Positions 29,401 to 37,438 of a DNA stretch of 51,941 nucleotides are shown in pieces. Origin of the DNA: Thermoplasmata archaeon (GTDB lineage Archaea > Thermoplasmatota > Thermoplasmata > Thermoplasmatales > Thermoplasmataceae); contig JAJYUG010000003.1 of NCBI GenBank assembly GCA_021792655.1, positions 1 to 51,941 on the forward strand, in the 5' to 3' direction. Position 1 is the stretch's first letter, and every line of letters starts with the position of its first letter. The notes below the pieces were generated by a model. It was not told the origin of the DNA. It did not search any database and saw only the letters and a program-made list of their open reading frames with translations. The position numbers and the translations under genes were made by a program.

Positions 29401-30111
29401 AGGTAGGTCGGCGTACCAGTCATAAAAACTGAGCATGCTGCCTCCTATCAGCGAAAGAAATCTCGATCCTGCAGAGTAACTCACCATCGACATCGCTGGG
29501 ATAGGAGTGAAGCCCATCACTCGATCCGGTCCGAATTTTTTAATGGTTGAGATTAGAGAAGCGGCTATAATTTCCGAAACTTCCTCCCACGTGCTTCTGA
29601 CGAATCCACCCTTACCGCGTTCCTTAACATATTTGTCTTTGTATTCTGAATTTCCGGAGATTTTTTCCCACGCCGTGACTGGGTTTCCTGTCTCTTTTCT
29701 TAATTCCCTCCATAGTTTCATCAGTGTTCCTCTAATGTAAGGATACTTCACTCTCATTGGACTGTAGGTGTACCAAGAAAAAGTAGCCCCTCTTGGACAT
29801 CCCCTGGGCTCATATTCCGGAAAATCCTTTCCGTTGGATGGGTAATCAGTCTGCTGGGTTTCCCATGTTATTATTCCGTCCTTTACATATACCTGCCAAC
29901 TGCACGAACCTGTACAGTTCACTCCGTGAGTAGATCTCACTATCTTAGTATGATCCCATCTGGATCTATACATATTTTCCCAAGCACGGCTTCTTCCATC
30001 ATACTGTAACCATTTGTTTGTTAGATTATTATATTCCACAGTTTTATTCTTGCTTTCTTGTTCGGTCATTTTTGTCTGTTCCTCCGATGGGATCGAATTT
30101 ATTTCCAACAA
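26398..30111 (-). CDS. narG: respiratory nitrate reductase alpha subunit; likely start MTEQESK at 30069
   Basis: [70 protein letters not shown]; 1237 aa. Confidence 0.97.
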   Translation of the reverse strand: [1237 protein letters not shown]

Positions 30112-30499
30112 TTTTGAAAGTTGCCGAATCAGTCAACTCGAAAAGGAAATCCTCAAATGAGTTAACATTCGCAGCTACGAGTATCAGCCTGTTAATCTTG
30201 TTGAAATCTTTTATCTCAAAAATCTTTTCCTCAACATTGCGTTCGATGTTTCCGAATCTAGTTCGCAGTACATACAAAAGGTCTTCAACATCGGAATCTT
30301 CATCTGAAGATTCTTTCATGTATTGAACAATAACCGACGGTATTAGACTATTTTCAGATAGTCGCATGCCTGTCCAGCATATGTTATTCGCACAGTGGGA
30401 ACTGCCATCGACGACATTGCCGATGGACTCATTTTTCCGAAGATTTGGGTCCAAGTCATGCGGCCTTTTCAAACGAGCACTGCTAGAAACCTCTAACAC
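30044..30499 (-). CDS. uncharacterised protein with DUF4351-like C-terminal segment, first gene of nar operon (GTG start)
   Basis: DLLYVLRTRFGNIERNVEEKIFEIKDFNKINRLILVAANVNSFEDFLFEL resembles DUF4351; stop overlaps the narG start. Confidence 0.5.
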   Translation of the reverse strand: MLEVSSSARLKRPHDLDPNLRKNESIGNVVDGSSHCANNICWTGMRLSENSLIPSVIVQYMKESSDEDSDVEDLLYVLRTRFGNIERNVEEKIFEIKDFNKINRLILVAANVNSFEDFLFELTDSATFKIVGNKFDPIGGTDKNDRTRKQE

Positions 30500-30533
30500 A
30501 AAATTATTAATTTTTTGCAGGCTTTAATTTAAT

Positions 30534-30549
30534 CCCTAAATACTTAGGT
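30534..30549. promoter_or_regulatory. Palindrome site F: CCCTAA-ATAC-TTAGGT
   Basis: 35 nt upstream of the GTG start (30499) of the first nar operon gene. Confidence 0.65.
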
Positions 30550-30973
30550 CAAGGGAATTGTCGTATTCGTTATTGGTATGCGCGTAAACAGCCCGACACA
30601 AAGATTATTTCGCTTTCAACCATAAAACTAAAGAAAAGTTGGGAAGAGCTCATTCAAGTGAAAATTGAGAAATGCATCGTCTATTGAAATAAAGAAGGAT
30701 TAACGCGAAGAACAAAAACGTGATTTATGTCATGGTTTTTAACTTTTACTATATTGCGCTTTCGTGAAAATTTTGTACTTCTAAATATCTCAGAGTCTTA
30801 CTGGAGTGATCTAAAATCCGCGAGGAACCATAATCTCACTTTAATGGTCAACGTAAATATTCATAAAACGAGTTGTGTGAGAGCAAGAGTTTCTAAGAAT
30901 GACCTATTGTCCACGGAATTCACCAGGCAAAATTAATATTTGATCCGGGAATGCTAACTTTACTCGCCTAAAG

Positions 30974-31918
30974 GTGATTTGCATAGTCAATTCATTGGAA
31001 AACGTTATAATTATTGGCTCGGGACCCGCGGGTCTCACTGCTGCATTATATATGGCTAGGGAAGATTTTACCCCCCTCGTAATAACGGGCACCAGTTCAG
31101 GCGGGCAACTCCTAATGACTTCCTCTATTGAAAATTTTCCAGCTTTTCCAAATGGAATAAATGGAGCGGACCTTGTTGATCTAATGAAGAAGCAGGCGGA
31201 GAGATTCGGCTCTAGGTTTGTCGAAAGGGATGTAACTTCCGTAGACTTTAACACGGACCCTCTACGAGTAATGGTGGACTCTGATGAATATCTGGCCAAG
31301 AGCGTAATTGTAGCATCCGGAGCTTCCAGCAAATGGCTTAATATTCCCTCGGAGCGTAAATTTATAGGAAGGGGTGTCAGCAGCTGTGCCACTTGTGATG
31401 CCCCCTTTTTTAAGAACAAGAACGTGCTGGTTGTCGGGGGGGGCGACACTGCCATGGAAGACTCTATCTTCCTGGCGAAGTTTGCAAAGAGCGTAACGAT
31501 TGTGCACAGAAAATCCAGGTTCAGGGCTAGTAAGATAATGCAGGAGAGGGTGATGTCTGAACCGAAAATCAGTATCATATGGAACTCAATCGTAGAAGAA
31601 ATACTGGGAAATTCTAAGGTGACTGGCGTAAAACTGCTAGACTCAGAGACCGGGGTGACTGCGGTGAAAGAGGTTGAAGGGATATTCCTCGCTATTGGCA
31701 ATATCCCAAATACAAAATATCTTGTAGGCAGCCTAGCTCTTGACACTCAGGGATATGTACTTACGAAAAACGAAGTCAAGACCGACATTGAAGGTGTCTT
31801 CGTCGCTGGAGACGTCGGAGATCGGAGATATAGACAAGCTGTAACAGCAGCAGCTAGCGGAGCGAAGGCAGCGTTGGAAGACAGGGAGTATCTGCAGAGC
31901 CTGAAATTTATTCGGTGA
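30974..31918 (+). CDS. trxB: thioredoxin-disulfide reductase
   Basis: IIGSGPAGLTAALYMARE, CATCDAPFFKNKNVLVVGGGDTAMEDSIFLAKFA, VFVAGDVGDRRYRQAVTAAASG. Confidence 0.95.
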   Translation: MICIVNSLENVIIIGSGPAGLTAALYMAREDFTPLVITGTSSGGQLLMTSSIENFPAFPNGINGADLVDLMKKQAERFGSRFVERDVTSVDFNTDPLRVMVDSDEYLAKSVIVASGASSKWLNIPSERKFIGRGVSSCATCDAPFFKNKNVLVVGGGDTAMEDSIFLAKFAKSVTIVHRKSRFRASKIMQERVMSEPKISIIWNSIVEEILGNSKVTGVKLLDSETGVTAVKEVEGIFLAIGNIPNTKYLVGSLALDTQGYVLTKNEVKTDIEGVFVAGDVGDRRYRQAVTAAASGAKAALEDREYLQSLKFIR

Positions 31919-32047
31919 AAGCTGGAATGAGTTAAAAAATAATAATTCCATGAACAATGTCTGCGCTAATCTTCGCTAAGCAGAAATAAGGTGATTCCAG
32001 ACAGGAAAACGTCAGGATCTTCCCTAGCAAAAATGTGGATTTTCTCT

Positions 32048-32473
32048 CTAACGATCTGCCAATGCCCTACATTTCCATTGTTTTGGAGGACTTACGAATT
32101 CTGTTAATGTCGATGCTTCTTCATTTTGGTAATAATCATAAATGAAGGATTCCTCATAGGAATTATGTTCAAGCAGTAGGTCTAGCAGCTCTCTCAAGAG
32201 CTTCTGTAGTTGTCTTTCATCTACGCAACTTGATATAGAATCTAGCACCTTGAATACTTCCCCGTGTTCCTTTTCAAGATATTGCACATCCTCAACCATT
32301 TCAGGAGGTAACTTAGGGAACAATATAGTCTCTTCAATAAATATGTGTCTCCTGAGCATTGAATCTATAGAGTTAAGCATAGTATTGCTCGACTGACGCG
32401 GCTGCGATATTAGTTTTTCAATCAGTTCATTAGTTTCCTGATGGTCGTTCATCATGTAATATCTAACGTCCAT
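32048..32473 (-). CDS. hemerythrin-like HHE domain protein
   Basis: RRHIFIEETILFPKL, EKEHGEVFKVL, HNSYEESFIYDYY. Confidence 0.85.
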   Translation of the reverse strand: MDVRYYMMNDHQETNELIEKLISQPRQSSNTMLNSIDSMLRRHIFIEETILFPKLPPEMVEDVQYLEKEHGEVFKVLDSISSCVDERQLQKLLRELLDLLLEHNSYEESFIYDYYQNEEASTLTEFVSPPKQWKCRALADR

Positions 32474-32624
32474 TCTTCCCGTGATCCGTTAGCGCCATGT
32501 GGTGGATAAAGTTAACCACGATAGCGTAGACACTAATCACTGCTTACGACACAAGAATAAGCGACCATAACTTCCTAGATCAGGAAGCAAGAAAACTTTA
32601 ACTATGGTCTAACATTGTTTAAGT

Positions 32625-33137
32625 ATGAGCCTGAAAGACTCACTTTCCTTCAAGGGATCGATCGCTACGCAGCTGCTCAGGGATCAGCATATTATAACTG
32701 TAGAATTTGCTGAGGGTTACCTGGATAACAGCATTGACACCAAGAAATTCCTGGAACACGTTGATTACTCCATAAGCGTGCATTTTCCGCTTGAGGACAA
32801 TTTTCTTATACCCATATTCCGGCCATACCTGAAAAAATACCTTGATTTTGAGGAACCCATCAGGGTGATTTCCGGGGAACACCAGACAATCAGGCGGGAG
32901 AGGCAGCTTATTTACAGGCCCAGCTTGAATGAGGCCGATGAGGAAGTTGAGATCACGCCGGATGAGTTGTTCGGGAAATGCGGAGTTATTGCAAGAACAC
33001 TGCTGCAGCATATATACAAGGAGGAGAATGGGCTTTTTGGACTAGTGGAAGCATACCTGCCGGAACCTGAAAAGAAGGAAGTTTCGGTGAAGCTTGAGGA
33101 AAACCTTCCCATTCTTGAAAAAAATTTCAGGAAATAG
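32625..33137 (+). CDS. hemerythrin-like HHE domain protein
   Basis: LLRDQHIITVEFAEGYL, HFPLEDNFLIPIF, SGEHQTIRRERQL, HIYKEENGLFGLVE. Confidence 0.8.
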   Translation: MSLKDSLSFKGSIATQLLRDQHIITVEFAEGYLDNSIDTKKFLEHVDYSISVHFPLEDNFLIPIFRPYLKKYLDFEEPIRVISGEHQTIRRERQLIYRPSLNEADEEVEITPDELFGKCGVIARTLLQHIYKEENGLFGLVEAYLPEPEKKEVSVKLEENLPILEKNFRK

Positions 33138-33143
33138 TCCCGC

Positions 33144-33746
33144 TTAAACGCCATGTCTGAAAAGATAGTTGAAAGCACATTCATTAATGCCGACAGCGGT
33201 CATGTATTCTTTAACGCCAAATGATTCGATTATTGACCGGGCATCCCTGACGGATGACTTCATTTCCGGGCTATCGATGCTGTCCCACCTCGGGAACAGA
33301 TCCGTTTCTTCACTGGCGTTATGATCAACCAGAAGCCTGAGGAAGAGTGGTAACCTCTCAGAAATCAGATGGGCGTTTCCGCTTTCACCCCATCGTATTA
33401 TGTTCAGCGCCAGCGTATCAATGAGCTTATGATCGGCCTTTATTCTTTCTGCTTTCTCCCTGAACTGCTTTGCATCAGGAAACGAATAAGATTCAAGAAT
33501 TGGAAAACATATTTTCTCTTCCACTTCTATGTGGCAAGCCTTCAAGTAGGAGCGAAAACGTGTGAATGCCTCTGCATCGTAAGGTTTATCGACTATCCAT
33601 CTGGCATTCTTTATAGCAAGATGCTCCATGATCAATATCTCTGCTAGATCAGCCATACGCACCCAGTGCATTATCATTGTACATGCAATAAACTTTATTG
33701 CACACAAATATGCGTACTTATCTGAGACTAGGTACAACCAATGCAA
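33144..33746 (-). CDS. hemerythrin-like HHE domain protein (start probably MADLAEIL near 33656)
   Basis: MEHLAIKNARW, HIEVEEKICFPIL, KADHKLIDTLA, DHNASEETDLFPRW. Confidence 0.82.
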   Translation of the reverse strand: MHWLYLVSDKYAYLCAIKFIACTMIMHWVRMADLAEILIMEHLAIKNARWIVDKPYDAEAFTRFRSYLKACHIEVEEKICFPILESYSFPDAKQFREKAERIKADHKLIDTLALNIIRWGESGNAHLISERLPLFLRLLVDHNASEETDLFPRWDSIDSPEMKSSVRDARSIIESFGVKEYMTAVGINECAFNYLFRHGV

Positions 33747-33778
33747 ATCTCTGGAACAGCATTATCAAGGATATTTTT

Positions 33779-34345
33779 CTATTTGGATCTGAGCGAGAAG
33801 AGCTGAATCCTCTCAAAGAAAAATGACTCGGATGCCACGAGATCGAATGAATAATTCGAATATTCAGATATCAACCCCTGACAGTCAGTCAGCGATGACA
33901 GTATAATGAAAATGTTCCCTTCATTGTTCAGAAACCGGTGAGCGGAATCAAGGAAGGGCCGGACAACCGCAAAACCATCCCTGCCTCCGTTCCACTGGAT
34001 TGCATCCTCGACCTCATCAGTGGCAGGCAGATATGGCGGGTTGAAAATTACGGTGTCGTATTTTCCCTGGATTCCGGCGAAAAGATCAGAAACAAAAGCA
34101 TTGATATGAGTGTTGTTCCGGTCGGCGTTTGCCATTGTGCACGCAACGGCAGCAGGATTGATGTCACTTGCTGTAACGTACCTCCCCATTTTTGAGTAAT
34201 AGATTGATATGAAACCTGATCCGGACCCGATCTCCAGGAGCGTGGATCCAACGGTTGCGTGATCCACGACAAGAAATGTGTCCTCGGCAGGCGGGTAAAC
34301 TCCGGGGCAGACTTCTATATTTATGCCATGAGATGATATTTCCAT
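33779..34345 (-). CDS. HemK/PrmC-like class I methyltransferase
   Basis: CPGVYPPAEDTFLVVDHATVGSTLLEIGSGSGFISIYYSK and FNPPYLP (NPPY motif). Confidence 0.9.
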   Translation of the reverse strand: MEISSHGINIEVCPGVYPPAEDTFLVVDHATVGSTLLEIGSGSGFISIYYSKMGRYVTASDINPAAVACTMANADRNNTHINAFVSDLFAGIQGKYDTVIFNPPYLPATDEVEDAIQWNGGRDGFAVVRPFLDSAHRFLNNEGNIFIILSSLTDCQGLISEYSNYSFDLVASESFFFERIQLFSLRSK

Positions 34346-34430
34346 TGTGTTTTATCTCCTATTCATTCCAAGTACCTATTTAGAGCTTGCAGAACACTCC
34401 TGGACAGAATGTAAAAGTTAATATACTCGG

Positions 34431-34464
34431 TATCGATTATCCGATATCGATAAAACGATATCGA
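34431..34464. promoter_or_regulatory. Three TATCGA repeats at exact 14-nt spacing (34431, 34445, 34459), putative PadR operator
   Basis: Direct reading of tatcgattatccgatatcgataaaacgatatcga just before ATG 34474. Confidence 0.6.
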
Positions 34465-34473
34465 GGTGTAAAA

Positions 34474-34902
34474 ATGTATCAAGGAATGAGAGGAATGCAT
34501 AGAGCAAGGGGCGGGTTGAGATACTGGGTGTTTTATCTTCTCAGGGATCGACCCATGAACGGAGCAGAGATAATGAATGAGATCGAGTCGAGCAGCATGG
34601 GGTTCTGGAAGCCATCTCCGGGGTCCATATACCCGCTACTGGAGAGCCTTTCTGATGAGGGACTCATCGTAAAAAAAGAGGACGGAAGGTACGAACTCAC
34701 AAAGGAAGGAAAGGCAAACGCCGGGTTTAGTGGAATGTTCGGTGGTCACAACCCGAGAAGCGTCGAAGACATAGTAACCGAGATAGGAAGCTACCTGTCT
34801 TACATGGAAGACCTGAAAACCTCCGATGCCGAGAAGATCAAGCCGTTCTCCGATAAGCTCAAGGAACTTTCCGAGAGGCTCAAGAAAATTGCAGGGCAGT
34901 AG
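34474..34902 (+). CDS. PadR family transcriptional regulator
   Basis: GGLRYWVFYLLRDRPMNGAEIMNEIESSSMGFWKPSPGSIYPLLESLSDEGLIVKKEDGRYELTKEG. Track start 34387 includes the operator repeats. Confidence 0.9.
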   Translation: MYQGMRGMHRARGGLRYWVFYLLRDRPMNGAEIMNEIESSSMGFWKPSPGSIYPLLESLSDEGLIVKKEDGRYELTKEGKANAGFSGMFGGHNPRSVEDIVTEIGSYLSYMEDLKTSDAEKIKPFSDKLKELSERLKKIAGQ

Positions 34903-35134
34903 CCCTCATTTTTCACAAACAATTTTTTTTCGATCCGCCAAAAATAGCGAAACCGTTATATTGACAGCAAAAATGCTGAGGTTATAGGGTTCGCGTGATC
35001 CAAGTTAATGCCTGTACTAGCAAATAACAGTGGGCTTTAGATGTGCACCAACTTCAGTTCCGCTGGGTATTGCAGAGTAAAACGGGAAGCTGCTGCCGTG
35101 TGGCCATGCATTTGATAATCTGGAGTGCTGAGTT

Positions 35135-37438
35135 TTGTCTTTAACACTGATAATAGCAGAAAAGGCGGATGCCGCCAGGAGAATTTCATATTTCCTCTCT
35201 GATGGCGGTTCGAAACAGAAAAAAGCAAAGGGTCTCAGTTACATAGAATTCGGAGAAGGAGACCGCACAGTGGTCATACCATTGAGCGGGCATATAATAG
35301 AGATAGACTTCCCGAAGGAGTTGAACGACTGGAAGTCTGTGAATCTCTCAACGCTGGTAGATTCTAAGATATTGAAGAACGTGAAGAACAGGACGGCTTA
35401 CAACACACTGAAACACTTTGCGCCAGAAGCTGACAGGATAATAATCGCCACTGACTATGACCGTGAGGGGGAACTCATAGGCGTTGAAGCTCTCGATATA
35501 ATACTCAGTGAGATCAGGCATCTGGATCGCAAGCCGCAGATTCTCAGGGCAAAATTCAGTGCACTTACCGGGGAGGAGATAAGGCAGGCTTTCTCTGATC
35601 CCATAACAGTTGATTACAACCTGGCGGACTCAGCAGAGGCAAGAGAGGAGATCGATCTTATATGGGGTGCTGTTCTGACAAGGTTTTTTTCCCTGGCTGC
35701 CCACAGGTATGGAAAAAATTTCCTTTCTATCGGCAGGGTGCAGACTCCCACACTAGCACTAATAGTCAAGAGGGAGAAAGAGATAATGGAGTTCAAGCCT
35801 GAACCCTACTGGAGGATACTTGTGACTTTCTTCAAGAAAGGGGCATTCCAGGGGGAGTACGAAGGCGGCAACATCAGGGAAGAGGAGACTGCAAGGAATA
35901 TATTCAATGAAATAAACGGAAAGGATGGCGTTACAAAGGAATTTGAAAAACACCTGGAAAGAATCGGCAAACCTTCCCCGTTCAACACTACAGACTTTCT
36001 TAGGGAAGCGTCAAGGATAGGAGTCCCACCAGCCAAGGCCATGTCAATAGCGGAACTACTTTACACCAGAGGTTACATAAGTTACCCAAGAACAGACAAC
36101 ACGGTCTACCAGAGATCCATCTCACTAAGGTCAGTCCTTAACAAGCTGGTGGGTTCCGAGTTTTCCGAGGATGTGAAGAAGGTCCTTTCCCAGGAAAAAA
36201 TCGTGCCATCCAGAGGAAGAACCGAAGCCATGGATCACCCTCCGATATATCCTGTCAATGCTGTGAAGAAGGGTGTTCTGAAGGGCGATTACGCGAAGAT
36301 ATACGAGCTTATCCTCAGGCGTTTCCTTGCCACTCTTTACATCGCGGGTGAGAGGGAGATCAAGGAAGCACTGATCACCATCGGGGAGCATAATTTCAAA
36401 ACAAGGGGTGTAAGGATAACCAATCCTGGATGGCTTGAACTATATCCATACAGGAGGATAGAGGAATTCTACCACCCCGACCTTGAAAAGGGAGAGGCTG
36501 TGAAAGCAACAGAGTGGAATATGGTAAAGGAGGAGACAAAGCCACCAAGGCGATATGACATGGCCTCACTCCTGAAAACCATGGAAGAACTCTCCCTCGG
36601 CACCAAGAGCACAAGACACGACATTATCGGCAAACTTCAAGACAGGGGGTTCATAGAAGGCAATCCAGTGAAGCCGACAAATCTGGGAATCGGTCTCATA
36701 GATTCTGTAACGACGGTAAAGTCCAGGATATCAGAACCGGAGATGACTGCCGAACTTGAGGGGGAAATGGACAGGATCGCTGGAAAGGAGATGAAGAAGG
36801 AAGACGTGGTTGCACAATCCAGGACAATGCTTCACTCGGTGCTGTCAGATTTCAAGAACAGGGAAAGTGACATTAAGGATACCATAAACGTGTCTCTGAA
36901 AAGGGGAGAGATACTGGGAAAATGCCCATTCCATGACAGAAATATCATTCTACTGAAGAACCGGGATTTCTACACAGTAAAGTGCGAGGATGAGAGCTGC
37001 AGGATAAACTTCAACATGCCCGGAAGGTCCCTCATACAGCTGCTGGAAGACTGGTGCCCGATCTGTTCGCTTCCCAAGATAAAGGTCATAAGGAAAGGGC
37101 AGTCACCGGATATCAGGTGCATCAACCCGAAGTGTGATTTCAACAGGACAAAGGATTCCTTTGGGGAATGCCCCTCTGACGGGGGAAGCCTTGTTGTCAG
37201 GCAGTCTAGATACGGGAAGCGGTTCCTTGGATGCTCCAACTACCCTGACTGCAAGGTTACTTACGCCCTTCCCCAGATGGGCGTTCTTTCGTTGACCGGG
37301 GAAAAATGCCCATATTGCTCAGCTCCACTGATAATAATGACAGGAAAGGGAAGGAAATGGAAATTCTGCCCAAAGATTGACTGCGAATATAATGGAAAAA
37401 AGAAAAAGGGTGAGAAAAATAAGAAGAATAGTGCCTGA
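35135..37438 (+). CDS. topA: DNA topoisomerase I (type IA) with C-terminal zinc fingers, TTG start
   Basis: LIIAEKADAARRI, ATDYDREGELIGVEAL, RVQTPTLALIVKRE, YISYPRTDN, CysX2Cys fingers. Confidence 0.95.
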   Translation: MSLTLIIAEKADAARRISYFLSDGGSKQKKAKGLSYIEFGEGDRTVVIPLSGHIIEIDFPKELNDWKSVNLSTLVDSKILKNVKNRTAYNTLKHFAPEADRIIIATDYDREGELIGVEALDIILSEIRHLDRKPQILRAKFSALTGEEIRQAFSDPITVDYNLADSAEAREEIDLIWGAVLTRFFSLAAHRYGKNFLSIGRVQTPTLALIVKREKEIMEFKPEPYWRILVTFFKKGAFQGEYEGGNIREEETARNIFNEINGKDGVTKEFEKHLERIGKPSPFNTTDFLREASRIGVPPAKAMSIAELLYTRGYISYPRTDNTVYQRSISLRSVLNKLVGSEFSEDVKKVLSQEKIVPSRGRTEAMDHPPIYPVNAVKKGVLKGDYAKIYELILRRFLATLYIAGEREIKEALITIGEHNFKTRGVRITNPGWLELYPYRRIEEFYHPDLEKGEAVKATEWNMVKEETKPPRRYDMASLLKTMEELSLGTKSTRHDIIGKLQDRGFIEGNPVKPTNLGIGLIDSVTTVKSRISEPEMTAELEGEMDRIAGKEMKKEDVVAQSRTMLHSVLSDFKNRESDIKDTINVSLKRGEILGKCPFHDRNIILLKNRDFYTVKCEDESCRINFNMPGRSLIQLLEDWCPICSLPKIKVIRKGQSPDIRCINPKCDFNRTKDSFGECPSDGGSLVVRQSRYGKRFLGCSNYPDCKVTYALPQMGVLSLTGEKCPYCSAPLIIMTGKGRKWKFCPKIDCEYNGKKKKGEKNKKNSA

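Noticed and set aside
30904-31746. 280-aa minus-strand ORF opposite trxB
   Set aside because: Antisense of a clearly identified thioredoxin reductase; composition typical of shadow ORFs.
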